Below are positions 22,855 through 34,556 of a stretch of DNA of 64,000 nucleotides, piece after piece (position 1 is the stretch's first letter; each line of letters starts with the position of its first letter). The position numbers were made by a program, and so were the translations under genes. Where the stretch lies: NCBI GenBank assembly GCA_018873225.1, contig JAEILZ010000004.1, forward strand, positions 2,852,001 to 2,916,000. Direction: 5' to 3'. Under the pieces are notes generated by a model. The model was not told the origin of the DNA and made no database searches. It worked only from the letters and a program-made list of their open reading frames with translations. The stretch is from [Phialemoniopsis] sp. UDSM-2020 (taxonomy: Eukaryota; Ascomycota; Sordariomycetes; Thyridiales; Thyridiaceae).

Positions 22855-23819
22855 CTACGCCTTCTGGCCCTCCTTCTTCTTGAGAGCCGGCAACGCAAAC
22901 TTCTTGCTGACGCCGCCCTTAAGACGTTCCCAGACACCGTAGTCGCGGTCTTGGTTCCAGGTCAGCAGGCCGACCCACGGTTGCACATTGTAGTGCAGCT
23001 TGAGGGACACATCCTTTGCTTCAGCGATTTTCCCACTCGGATGCGTGATCTGGTATTTCGGCTTCTGGTTCTTCAATCGGAGGAGGCCACTGTCAAAGAG
23101 GGATTAGTCACATGTCGAGCAGCCGCATAACTCACGGACAGGCTGGCTGGGTTTTCTATCATCTTACCGGCTGGGGTCAATGCTCTTGCCTTGTGCGCTC
23201 TTCCGAAGCTTCTTCATTGCGACGGGGCCGATGTTCTGGAGATGGTCGGCGCTGGGGCTTGTGATGATGGTGTCCCAGATGACGGCCTGGTTGGTCGCGT
23301 TGCTGCTGGGAGAAGAGGCACCGCCGGGCTGGACCGAGGGCCACTCGGCCGTGACGTAGACGAAGACCTGCTTCGTGCTGAGAGGCCGTTAGCTACATTC
23401 ATGCGTCGAAGCAGACATTCGAGGAGGAGGAGGGGTCCACGTGCTTCCAGTTGAACAGGCTCGAGAGGTCTGCATCAAGGCTGAACTTGATCTATAGCAG
23501 AGGGTTAGCGGGCCAATTTATTCGTGCGGCTGTGCGACGGCTTCGGCTGTACTTGCAATTGCATATTCCTCCTTCTTGGAGCTATAGTAATGTGGGCGGC
23601 CACGGACTCTGTGCGGAAGAGGAAGATCAGTCAAGGGGGTTCTTTATTTGCCATTCGGACTTTTCCGACGTACACCTGGACATTTGTCGTCTTGATGGTT
23701 CCTACACTCGGGGTACGGGGAGCGATCAAGTCGGAAAAGGCGATGACGAGGGCGAGGAAGCCAGCGACGGTGGTGAAGAAGCCGAAGGTGTTCTGCGCCC
23801 TGATGAGGGAGCTGTACAT
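22855..23819 (-). CDS. SPC3: Signal peptidase complex subunit 3
   Basis: ER membrane subunit of signal peptidase, needed for cleavage of secretory signal sequences. Five exons: 23674..23819, 23557..23608, 23445..23491, 23168..23377 and 22855..23089, giving 229 residues. An N-terminal cytosolic stub (MYSSLIRAQNTFG) is followed by one membrane helix (about residues 12-31) and a lumenal domain carrying KGRPHYYS-like VRGRPHYYSSKKEEYA, FSLDADLSSLFNWNTKQ, VFVYVTAEWP, and LTWNQDRDYGVW near the end. Introns 2 and 3 fit only with GC donors (GCAAGT at 23556 and GCACGT at 23444) if the family residues EEYA-I-IKF and NWNTKQ are to be kept. A GT-AG alternative exists for intron 3 but would alter the conserved WN.KQ. 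The gene converges on XRN1. Confidence 0.9.
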
Positions 23820-24286
23820 TTTGGTTTGGGTAAGGCGGGCAACCCAAGGCGCACCGCTACTTAAGGTATCGGGGTGGTGCAATGCCTTTCTTGGATTACT
23901 CTCGCAAGGAAGAGAGGAAGTCTGTCGAGATTTGAAGCGTTGCGCGCCGTCGTCGCGAATTGGTCTGGTCGCGAGTTGGGGGAGGCCACGTTTATTATCG
24001 ACGCTGGTCATGGACTGGAGCTCACTTGCAACTTGGAGGGTGACCGATAAGATAAGACAACATCAACATCAGCATCACCCATACTCGCCAAAGGAACTAA
24101 AGTACTGGATATCGAATGACTTGTACTGCCTCCATACTTTTTCAATTCATCTCATGTCCATTATTGTCATTACCTAGGTACCTATCGCATTTGCCAGTCG
24201 TTGACCACCGTGGGGTGGGTGATACCATCAGAGTGGTATACACGATATACATGAAGAGAGCACAAAAGAAATGCATGGGTTGTCAT
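23820..24286. other. Intergenic region upstream of SPC3
   Basis: 467 bp. It contains the palindrome TACCTAGGTA at 24171-24180 inside a longer TTACCTAGGTACCTA. Probable SPC3 promoter plus 3' UTR of the hydrolase-like gene. Confidence 0.5.
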
Positions 24287-26279
24287 CTAAATACTAGCTG
24301 GCGGCGTACCGGCAACAATCGTTTCATCAGATGGTCCCTGACCAGCCTTCGCCTTTCTCTCGGCCACCAGGCTGTTTGAGCTGCCTTTGGTGGCTTGCGC
24401 GGGGGTGTCCGGCTTCAGTAAGTCTTTGTCCTTGATGTCCTGGTCTTCGTCGACCCGCACGGCAATTGTATCGTCCGAGATTGCACGTTCACCAATCTGG
24501 GGCTCCCCAAGGCGGCTGCTGTCACTCGATAGTGCTGCCGGGGGTTCTGACGGGGAGGCGGCCGTCGAATCAACGTCCTTGGGCCTTTCAGTTGTCTCGA
24601 CCGCCGCCGTCTCTACTGCTGTCGTCGCGATTGCCCGGCCCTCGGGGTCCGAGACGATGACCTGCTCTAGGGGCGCAGTGGCTGGCTCAACAGTAGCGCT
24701 CAATCTACTGTCTACCCTCAGAATCTCACGCGCAAGGCCCCGCACACCGGCAGTCAAGACCTCGGGCCTCTCCCACGCGAGCAGTCCAGCTCGTCCAGGC
24801 ACCCGCTGAGCGAAGGCTACGTTGTATCTCGCATTCGCCCAAGCCGGGCAGACATAGTGCTCCTTGGTGATGTCTTGGAAGGGGGATTGCGGCCCCCCGG
24901 TTGAGGCAGTGCCGTCTGCAGCATCGTTGACAGAAGCTAGCAGGCTTTCGCCTACAAAGACTGTGATAGCGACCCTGGGCTTGGTCATCTTCCGACTCTT
25001 GTCCTTATCTTGCTCATCGTCTCGATGTTCCGCGCAGTAGGCCCAGAACCGCATCGCATACTCTGGTCCTGGCAGCCATGCCAATTGTGTGGTGTTGATC
25101 GTCTGCTCCGGTGTGAAACTGACCCTCGGGCTCAGCAGGGCTAGGCCTTTCATCACGTACAGCAATAGCCCTGTTGGCGAGTCGCAAAGCGCGTAAGCAA
25201 GAGTATTGGGCTCCCGCAGATCTAACCGGTTGAGCCCCAAATCCGCTGGCGACGGCGTCTTCTTTGGCTTGCGAAGGCTCCCCGACGTCGCCCCGTTGGC
25301 CGTCGAGTCCAGCCGGTTAAGCGCAGCAAAGTCGTCGTCGCTATAGCCTAGTATGCCAGTGTGCAAAAGGCTGGCGAGTGACCACTTGGTCCATTCCCAA
25401 GGGTCTTGGTGGATCTTTGGCGATGCGAGCGGCGGCGACACGAAATGAGCACCTATGCAAGAAGAGGAATGGTGGGTTGCGAGGTAGTTGATTAGTCGCC
25501 AATCGATCTCGGCTGGCGAGGCCGACGCGGCGCTGGCGTTGGTGGCCAGGTAGTGATTGTATGAGAGACGAGCCATCATGGTATTGAGCAGCTCGGCCGT
25601 CGCCGAGATGACGGGCGCATTGTTCGGGAACGCATCGGAGAAGCCAAGTCCTGGAAGCGACGGAATGACAAGGTGGAAAGGCTGAGCTCCCGCCTCATCT
25701 TGGGGGTCTGTAAAAGGTTTGACAAGGTGCCCAAAGGACAGATTCGTGAAGGGGAAAGCGGGTATCAAGAGAAGAGGGACGGCATTGCTGTGAGGTGACC
25801 GGAAATGAACAAAATGAAGTCTCAAGGGTACTTCGGACCCAGGTATGCATATAGATGTGCGAAACTGTGGTATTCGGTTGAGCACTTCCTCTTGATCGCG
25901 CCACGAATACTTCTCCAGCCTGCATCGACGCATGGCCATTAGCCACCAGCAGATAAGGGCGCCCCTCAGTGTTGCAACTTACCAGAAGTCAATCAGAGGT
26001 TCAACCTGTGGCTTGGGCTCCCACCAGTCCTCCGACCGAGGCTCTGATGCCTCGTGAGGAAGCCTCGTGAGCTCAAGCTTTTGTCTTGTGAGTTCGAGAT
26101 ACTTGCTCGATACCTGAAACGATAGCGAAGCGCGTCAGCCACATGTACGTGCGTGCATAGCAGCCACAGACGAGGCGGGAGATCGGCCTCGGCAAACATA
26201 CATGAATTTTGTACGGCTTGACCTCGTCGTCCAACGCGGCCGCGCTGTTTCGTGCGGCGGTATCTGTTTCTTCAGCCAT
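24287..26279 (-). CDS. Epoxide-hydrolase-like alpha/beta-hydrolase, probably catalytically dead, with long disordered tail
   Basis: Related to microsomal/juvenile-hormone type epoxide hydrolases (EHN domain + alpha/beta fold). Three exons: 26202..26279, 25983..26113 and 24287..25919, giving 613 residues. The EHN signature is clear: VKPYKIHV, SSKYLELTRQKLELTRLPHE, PLIDFW, YSWRDQEEVLNRIPQF. The fold continues through VIPSLPGLGFSDAFP (about 155). However, the HGWPGS oxyanion motif reads IPAFPFTN (about 118), the GGDWG nucleophile region reads ATNASAASASPAEIDW (about 195), and the final GHF histidine region reads GRAGLLAWERPE (about 446). All three catalytic positions therefore appear lost. About 140 residues of acidic, Thr/Ser-rich sequence follow; family members usually have about 400 residues in all. 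A binding or regulatory role is possible; the substrate is unknown. Confidence 0.8.
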
Positions 26280-27114
26280 GTCTGCCGTGGCTCATGACCG
26301 CACCGGCGAGGTTGATGGCAAGGGAATACCAGCCCAGGAAGCTTTCTGCAGGTAAGAGTGATCACGTCTGCACGCTGATATGTGGGAACCCAGTCGGTCA
26401 GTTCAGGCAAGTTCCAGGTCTGTATAAGGAGGGGACGCGAGATAGTTAATAACAGCAGAATTAATAAACACGTCAGTCACCTCGCAATCTCTTGGGCCAT
26501 GTAGATGCACGCCCAAGTCAATGCAGCTACCTAGTCAGTCACCATCACTCATATTAAAGGGTTTTCCTCTCTTGTACCCCCCTCCACCCCCCCTTCTTGT
26601 CCAGAAACTTGGTTCAGCGAGAGCTCATGGCTTTGCGACTAGCAAGCATAGCTCTCGCAACACGGCCTTCCCGCCTTTGATTCGTCTCTAGCCCACCAGT
26701 CGGCGGACCGTGTGTGGCTCGTGTGGCTGTCTTGACCTGCAAGGAGGCCAGGTTTTGGCAGGTTTTGGCAGGTTTTTGGGTGGGATTGATTTGGTCTGGA
26801 CCCTGAGATCGACTCTGAAACAGTGGCGGTGCACACCCGACCCACACTTCGATCCTGGGGAACATCTCCGGTCCCCTTCGGAAATGATCTGCAATAATAA
26901 AGAAAAGGGTATGGTTCTTCTTTCTGTCACTTCGCACGTATTCTACTTGCAAGCTGGAACCCCAGCGCGCGGCAGGATGAGATTGCCCCATTCGCCCACA
27001 AGCTGGTACACAGCTGGCTAGGCAGTTTAGGCAAGTTAGGCTAGGTATCTTCTTTTATAAAGGGAGAGGCTTCAAAAATGGTACGAATGGTCGTCCAAAG
27101 TTAGCTCTGTAGTA
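26280..27114. other. Intergenic region, no gene seen
   Basis: 835 bp between HID1 (3' end) and the hydrolase-like gene (start). It includes a small direct repeat, GGTTTTGGCA twice (26750-26770). The remaining sequence shows only short chance frames. Confidence 0.6.
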
Positions 27115-30018
27115 TCAACTGGGTCGCCCAGATGCAGCATTCGCTCCTTGTGCGGGCGCGGCGCCACGCAGGTTGATGGCGCCAATCCTCGACACTATGT
27201 TGCTACCCACGGCATCCACGGCCCCGCGAGGAGATGTCAACGTAGGCCCTGCAGGCGCCGTCTCCTGCACTCGGAAAAGTTTGATGGCGGTCGCGTTCCA
27301 GATGCCCACCGTGCCTTTGGCGACATGCAATTCGCTCGTGAAGATGAAGCTCCATATGAGCGATTCGTACCAGCCCAACGCAAGCGGTGACCACTCGAAC
27401 GAGTGCACCTGTACTGCCGACGGCTCTACGCCCACAAGGCGGATATCCCGTATCTTCAGTAGTATTTCCGGGGCTGGCGGATCAGCCACCAACGATTCTC
27501 GGGGCAAGAGCGCCGCGGCCTGCTGAATGAGAGTGAGGGTGGTGTGCAACGGCAGCTCGGGGAGCCAGCTGTCAATCCACTGTGCTGTCGGCTCGAACAT
27601 GCCGCCTTGCGACGGGCCTGCGCCGGCATAGCCGCTACCGAGGCTCGTAGTGCTGTTCTGGCGAGAGAAGTTTTGCGCACCGGCCGGCATTTTGCCTCTT
27701 GCCTTCTCTGACATGCCCCGTAACTGAGTAGGGACGGCATTCTCAAGGGACGCAACCGACGAGGCCCGAGAAGGGACCTCGCTAAGGCTCGACTGCGAGG
27801 GCGTTGGTCTGGGCTCGTCGTCGTCGTCACTTTCGTCGTCGTCGTCAGCGTCCCCGATGGCAAATGTACCGTCCTCCTCGGGCACATCGCTCAGAGAAGT
27901 GTGTTGCAGGTGGGACGAGGTCGGGCTTCTGATGCTTTCGACTGAGCTTCGCGCGGAGCTTGCCTCGAGTGGGTCCGAAGACGATGAGGTATCCTTTCTC
28001 CGTCTGTTGCGTCTCTCGATTTCCTCCTGCCCAGACTCGAGGGTGAAATTGCGCAGTGCCTCGAAGCGTTTCCGATTCTTGACTACGGCAAACACGAACT
28101 GGGGATTCTCTTGGGTTCATGTTAGCCACAAATCCTGACACAAGAAAGTGTGACAAGGTCTTATCATACTCATGTACTGATGCTCAATGATGGCATTGAT
28201 CGACTCTAGCAGTGAACGTAATAGATCATGGTTCGTTTCATTTGCCAGTAGGAATGACGGAGAAGACATGGATGAGAACAGCTGGAGGAGTTTAGTGCTT
28301 GTTGTCAAGCTTATGCCCTCGAGATAAGCTGAGATGTTGTTGATCACGGCAAGAAGCGCTGGGTAAATTGCAGTCAACCTGCCTTGGCTCGTGGTGATGA
28401 GGTTATAGATCAACTTTGGTTCTGTCAGCACACCGTAACATTTCGTATTGACGATGCGTACGCTTTACTTGCCTGAAGAAGAAAGTCCGCATAGGTCCCA
28501 CGGAAGCCTTGTATCCTGATGGCTGGTGGTAATGTTTCCTGAGCTTGAAATGTCTTGTTCAGATTACTGCCGAAACTTTTCTCCACGCTCAGAGTCTGGA
28601 GCAGAAAAGCGCACATCCGGACAACCCCTTGCTTTGACCCATCATTCTTGTACTCGAGAGCATAGAAGAGAATCAGAATGATGAAGTCCAAAGCACGTTC
28701 CGTGTCAACGATAAAGGACCGAAAACGCTTGTTGCACTGCGTAATCTCCCAGAACAGCATGATAATTTCGGGCGCAAACTTGACCGACGACTGCGCCCCA
28801 GGTATGTACGAAGCGTTGGCTTGCAAAGGCTGGTTCAGGATCCTGGTCATGCCGTCAACGATGAACTGGAAATCGGCAGGCCTATGTACGCGGCCCAAGA
28901 AATGGCGGTAGTAGTTCTTGGGCGTCGTGCCGTTTTGTTCTGGGATCGGATACAGCAGTGTCACCAGGAGAAACTGCAGCGTGTAGGTGACCAGAACTTG
29001 CTTGGGGTCCTTGAACACAAGGGTGTTGTAGGGGACATGCCAGCTCGCCGGGTTGTACTTTAGCGTCTGGAGGGCTGCATGAGCAATGGTTCATTGTCCC
29101 GCTCGATGGGAAAAGTGGCAGGAGGGAGGACTAGGGAACATACCGTGTTGAGGAGTGAGCACAGGACTGAGAGAACGGTTTGCTTGTCGGGGCAAGTGCA
29201 GATATACGTTAATGCTCGGACGCCCTTCTGCGGCAGGAGGCCCGAGGTCATGTACATGCTTTGACTTGCGAGTGTCAAGAGCAGTCGTAGAATCTCACAT
29301 CTGTTGCTCTCATACTCCTTGGTTGTCGGCACGGCCGTGTTGCAGCCTACACCGCTCTGCCAGATAGCATAGCTGACCTTTGGTTTACCGTGCGGTTGGC
29401 CCTGAACTGTCAGGTCGGAGAAGAACAGGAGATCAACAAGTGTGTCTATCAGCTCCTCGGCCAGGGGTTTGGTGTCTTCAAACTCGTCCTGAGCGGGCGC
29501 CGCCCTCTGTCGTGCGCCGTCCTCGGCTTCGTCGAACAGGACTTCGTGGGCTATCGAGGATTGCCGGGTTCGCTTCCTCCTTGCCCCCCAAAAGAAACGC
29601 TCTTCCCATGACTGCAGAGATTCTTTCTCGTATATGTAAGGGAGTATACGGGTGAGGACTCGGATGCAGTTCAAGGCATCCCTCTCGGGGGCGATATCCG
29701 CATCGGGGAAAGAGGGGTGATGGCGTAATATGAAGAGTCGCGAAGTGACTGCCAGTATCAGTGTTTCTAAGTTCTCGAGAGCGTGGTCGCGAGTGCGTCG
29801 GATATCCGCCGGGGAGAACAAGCTGAAGACATCTTCTGAAGACTCGGGCAGCTCCCAGAACTAGATTCGAAGTCAGACAAATGCACCTTGGCCGCAAGGA
29901 GGGACAGCAAAGGCAGGCATACCGAAGTCCAGTAAGGATCGTCTGCAGGAATATGGCGCTCTTCGGAAAGCCTGAATATCCCCTTCTTGAAGACGAGCTT
30001 CGAGTCGCTCGCTCCCAT
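27115..30018 (-). CDS. HID1: Hid1 family protein (Ftp105/HID-1), Golgi-associated trafficking factor
   Basis: HID1/dymeclin-like peripheral membrane protein; in animals it acts at the Golgi in dense-core vesicle cargo sorting, and the fission yeast homologue is Ftp105. Five exons: 29923..30018, 29144..29860, 28473..29066, 28170..28413 and 27115..28109, giving 881 residues. Starts MGASDSKLVFKKGIFRLSEE, so it carries a Gly2 that could be myristoylated, as in HID-1. Other family blocks: NTAVPTTKEYESNRCEILRL, LKYNPASWHVPYN, FWEITQCNKRFRSF, NPQFVFAVVKNRKRFEALRNF. The C-terminal third contains a Ser/Asp-rich insert. Intron 3 is best read as GC-AG (CAG|GCAAGT, branch GCTGAC, acceptor AAAG at 28414), giving FLLQLIYNLITTSQG; the GT-AG alternative adds four residues there. 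Confidence 0.92.
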
Positions 30019-30775
30019 GTTGGCGAGACTCAAGGTCGCATCACATGTGTCTGAGCGAGGACCAAGAGAAGCGGGCGGAGATCAGAGTGCCGTTGATCGG
30101 AAGGAAGGATAATATGCCCTAGATCGAGATTGGTAGGACAAGCAAAAGTCCAGGATGAGGAAGAGGAGGATGGTGATCGTGAGGAGTACGTAACTACTCG
30201 GTAGGTAGTAAAGTAGCCAGGTACGTAAAGTAGGTAGCTTGATTGAAGAGGGGTGGGGAGGGCAAAGGTTGATGTTCGGATGGCCAGCATTGGTTTGGTG
30301 ATGGCAGCGTCTGGCGCGGCGTTACATCACACGCACGGGCAATCAATAGGCCAGTCCAGGCCGGATCCACCCCATTTGGTACAACTACCAAGGTACTAAC
30401 AGCAGCACAGCAACTGTCCTATGTCCTTTACTACCATACCACATATCTTACTACTGTCGCGTCAAATCTTTACCATTTACCTTGTATTGATCCAGACCAA
30501 AGTCTTGGACACTGCATCATCTACGGCGATATCTGCGATTGGCAGCTACTTACCATACTAGTTGAGAAAGTACTTGCGACAGCTTGACCTCGTCGTGCCT
30601 GTCTATAAAATTGATGTTGTCATCACGCAAGCGCATTCACTGAGGGAGCATCTGGCCCATGCATTCGTTCATACCAAGTAGTCTACAGTACAATTGCTGC
30701 GTGATTATGGTTGGCCATCATAAGTAGTGGGTTGTACCCAGGATAATGTCCCGTATCACCAGGACGCCTCATCAT
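30019..30775. other. Intergenic region between HID1 and POM34
   Basis: 757 bp, both flanking genes on the minus strand. It includes a TAGGTA-rich patch (30190-30240) in the likely HID1 promoter. No gene seen. Confidence 0.6.
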
Positions 30776-31648
30776 CTAGAACAGCCGCGATCCGCCTCCC
30801 GAGCCCCTTCTACCCCTCTCATACAGCCATTTGTTATTTAGTCCCACGCTCGAACGCTTTCCCGTGCCAGTGGGACTAGGAGTGCCGGTGCCATCGGTGA
30901 ACAAACCGCCGGAAGAACTGGCTCCCAAGGGACCGGGCGAGCCAAATGATGAGCGGCGTGGTCCATTGACTGCCTTCTGAAGCAACGGGCTGGCCACGGG
31001 GGAGAAAGGAGAGGCACTGATTCTGGTGCTGGGTCCAGGGCTGCCACGGCCCGACAACGGAGAGCTAGCGTAGCTCTTGTTGCTCCCGACAGATCCGGAC
31101 AGCGATGGGGTCCTCGAGTATCGGGGCGGGGTACTGTAAACCGAGCCCGGGGTTGCTGGTGCTGAGCTCGGGGCAAGCCCCAGCAGCTTTCGCTGGCTGG
31201 GGGTCAAGGGTATATCGGCCAAGTCGTCTTTACGCCGGACGAGAGGAAGCAGCGCCAGGCCTATGTTGACTAGGGGTATGCATTGTATCGTGAGCCACGC
31301 CCATGACTCGTAGTTCTTTCGAAAATCTTGACCAAGTCTGGAGAGCGCGGGTGTCAGTGATCTGTTTAGGAGCATCTAGATGTGTGTCGGGGCTTGGCTG
31401 GCTGGGACTTACAGATTCAGCAGGCCATAGTTGGTAGCAAGCACTCGTATCGCCACGACGAGGGCGAAAAACGAGACGTTGTAGACAATGGCCTTGACAT
31501 TCTTCTCGGAAAAGACTGTTGCATTTTGCCGCCTCGTGATTTCCGCCAAACGCGGATGCCTCCAATTGCCAGGACTGTCTGTGATGATGGGTATCTTCTT
31601 TGTTGGCGTGCTTGCCGACTTTGGCGGCGCCAGGGCAGTGGATGACAT
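30776..31648 (-). CDS. POM34: Nucleoporin POM34-like membrane protein
   Basis: Integral membrane nucleoporin of the pore membrane ring in fungi. Two exons: 31413..31648 and 30776..31337 (75-bp GT-AG intron), giving 265 residues. The start [11 protein letters not shown] is followed by [20 protein letters not shown], typical of fungal Pom34. There are two membrane segments: [16 protein letters not shown] (exon 1) and [19 protein letters not shown] (exon 2). The remainder is a Ser/Pro/Gly-rich tail with [28 protein letters not shown] and the C-terminal [10 protein letters not shown] motif. The upstream in-frame region before 31648 is not protein-like, supporting this start. The divergent neighbour is the synthetase-like gene. 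Moderate certainty on the name, because Pom34 is poorly conserved. Confidence 0.85.
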
Positions 31649-32563
31649 AGCGATAGAAGTTCTTCGACGACCAAGTATTCGAGGGAAAGCCGACCCGAAT
31701 GGTTTTTTCCAAGAGACAACAGGTGGTGCAGTGGAAGCCTCGATGCTGAGAAGAGGGGCGTTTGCGCGCGAGAGATAGGTAGAGCAAGCCGCGAGCCCGT
31801 TGTGTACCAAAAGATGTTGCCCGTTGGGTCGAATCGCCGTCGTGGAATCGGTCCGTGTTCCTGCTTTATGTTAGTAATAATTGTGGGCAAGGCGGCGTCG
31901 TGGCCGTCCTTGGATGTTGCTGTCCAGCTCAGATGGGGGTGAGGGTTGAAGATTGGTGACAAAGGACTGGAGGTGGGCGAGGAAATTGAACAAAATAGAT
32001 CAACATTGATTTCACTAATGGGTCAACAACACCCACCACCAGCACAGTAGGTAGGTAGGTAACTAAGCACCTAAGGTACCTACCTATGCTGCTTGTACAT
32101 TCAAGCGCCAACGGCCCCACTTTACCTACCCGGTGTCAGCTTGCGAGTACCTTACTTTAGTTACTCCAGCCCACCCCGCCAGCCAGCGCCGCCAGCCTCC
32201 TCGCCCACCATCACTACCACTTCAATCCTCCTCCCAATCCACACATCTTTCTTCCCGATCCATGGGTATTCGATGAGCAGAGTCGAATTGCCTAGGTAGT
32301 TCGTGTGCTTTTGGGTGTTTTTCTCTTTCCGCTCCAGGTGTCGACCTGTTCTTCCTCGACTCGTTTCCTAGGAAGTACTTTCCAGAGTACCCGTGCTTAT
32401 TATTTCCTTAGCCTCGTACGGACCGGTGCGCTTCGGAAAAAGCACGGCAACCTCAGCTCAGCTTATTGACGCATCCGCCGCCACACCTTTTGTGCATTCG
32501 TGCCTCGACCGTGTCCTAAACTGCCTCACGAGGGGATTGTATTGCTGTCAAAACACCGGCGCC
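31649..32563. promoter_or_regulatory. Divergent promoter region POM34 / synthetase-like gene
   Basis: 915 bp between opposite start codons. A dense TAGGTA/TACCTA block lies at 32048-32087 (four overlapping GTAG steps, then CACCTAAGGTACCTACC). Pyrimidine-rich sequence follows toward the plus-strand gene. No gene seen. Confidence 0.5.
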
Positions 32564-34402
32564 ATGGGTTTCGACAATGCCATGTGGCAATTCGACCAAG
32601 GCGTCACGGGCCTCTTTGGGCAATGGAATGCCTACTCAAGTGCCCTCGTCACCCTCCTTGTCATGATTGTATCCTACCAGATCTTCACGCGCCAAGATCC
32701 CGATACACACCCTATGCTACTGGCTCGCCAGGCCCAAGGCTCTCCGGTCCGCCAGGAAGGGGAGTCGCCCGTCTATCGATCTCATGCCGCCCCGCACGGC
32801 ATGCCCCTCAATAGCGGCCTCAATGTCAAGGATCCCGGCGCGTCCAAGTGGTCCAAGGGTCGTGATGGAGACCTCCGGGACATCTGGCGGAGGGCCGTGA
32901 ATGGTGCGCCCGAGGGCGAGGGCCCTGCCGGCAAAGGCCGCATTCTCACCGTCTTGGGTCGGGAAAAGGTCCTCGAACACAGTCTTGGTAAGCATGGATA
33001 CATTGGCTGCGCGCTTGCCCATAACGCATCACTAGAGACAATGACTAACACGGTATCTACAAGACGACGTCACCCGGCAGATCAACCTCGTCGGACAGCA
33101 TATCATGGACCAGGGCGGCAACCGCGTCGCCATCTACCTGCCCAACTCGGTCGAGCTTATGGCAACCCTATTCGCGTGTAGCTTCTACAACCTAACCGCT
33201 ATAATCCTGCCGTTCGACAAGCCCGACGACGCTGTCATCTCCATGCTTCGACGCTCAGCCGCCGACACCGTCATCACGGCCCCGGGCTCTTTCCCCTTTG
33301 ACAGCGTTGTCAAGTCCTATCCCAGCCTGCGACAGCTAATTTGGGTTGTGGACGAGGGCAGCAAACACATGGACTGGAATGAGGTACCCAAAGGTATGGG
33401 CGGCAGTGTCAACGTGTCGACCTGGCAGGAGATTGTACAGGAGCAGCCTGTCGATGCTGGCCGGGAGCTTCCTTCGGCCGAGAACCAGACCGAAGCTCGT
33501 GATGTCACCGTCTTCTGGCAAGGCAAGCCGGGGAACCTCGAGGAGATGGTGCGCTTCACCAGTGCCAACCTAGTGTCGGCTGTCGCGGCCCAGATCTTTG
33601 CTGTGCCCACCAACCAGCGCATGAACCTGTCAGACCTGTTTCTCCCCGCTGACTCTCTGGCCAACACTCACTCCCTCGTCTTGACTCTGGCAGCGCTCTA
33701 CTCCAACGCCTCGGTCGCTTTCAACTCTGTGGCCGAGGGGGCCGCAGACCTCGCTCTAGCCACGCAGGGTATCGCGCCTACCATAGTGGTGGCCACACCA
33801 AGGGCCCTTCTCAAGACTCATGCCGAGACGGCCGCCCGCTTGGGTTCTTTTCTCAATTCCAAAATACACTGGCTGCAGACCCGTTCGCTTACCGAAGGTG
33901 GTGTCATGCCGGCGTCATCGTTTTTGTCCTCTCTCAACGACAGCGCGAGGCCTTCCGTGGGAACAAGCCCAGGGAAGCTGCGGATCTTGTACACAGCGGA
34001 GCGCATCGGAACCGGTTCGCCGCCGCTTCCATCTGCAGTTTTGTCCGATCTGCGCGTTTGTACTGGCGCCAGAGTCATTTACGCCCTCACGGCCCCCAAG
34101 GTGGCTGGTGCGATTGCCCAGACTGGGTACTACGATTACCGCGTCTCTAATGACACCTGTTCGCATTTCGGGCCTCCTCTGACAAGTACCGAGGTCTTCC
34201 TGAAGGACAAGGCCGCATACAAGACAACTGATGACAAGAAGGAAGGCGAGGTATGTGTACTCCTGAAGATCCCCACTTATGGCACGAAGCTAATGCTCGT
34301 CAACGATAGCTCGTGGTTCGCGGTCCTTGTGTGGCCGGTAATGAAGCAGCGACCGGCGTTGTGGGCCAAATCCGTGACGATAATACCTTGGCCTATGTTT
34401 AA
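32564..34402 (+). CDS. Membrane-anchored AMP-binding (acyl-CoA synthetase-like) protein lacking catalytic motifs
   Basis: Member of the adenylate-forming (ANL) superfamily by overall pattern. Three exons: 32564..32987, 33064..34250 and 34310..34402, giving 567 residues. The start sits in a strong context (GCCATGG). An N-terminal hydrophobic segment (ALVTLLVMIVSYQIF, residues 27-41) could anchor it in a membrane. The early ANL block is clear (GGNRVAIYLPNSVELMATLF). The ATP-binding P-loop (TSGSTGxPKG in the family) reads WQGKPGNLEEMV at about 292; the YGxTE motif reads YALTAP at about 480; and the TGD motif near the end reads TGVVGQIRDDNTLAYV and then stops. The C-terminal lid domain with its catalytic lysine is therefore absent. 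This looks like a conserved-fold pseudoenzyme rather than a recent pseudogene, since all frames and splice sites are intact. Role unknown. Confidence 0.8.
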
Positions 34403-34525
34403 GGCATCGAGAGGCAAGCTCTGCTGGTCGGTGGCAGGGCTCTCGTCTTCCACGACTGAGATATTCATATCCATCTAGCTTAGTTTGTTGTACCTTGCTT
34501 TGTCACTTGGGTGCTGCAGCATCCT

Positions 34526-34556
<31 letters not shown>

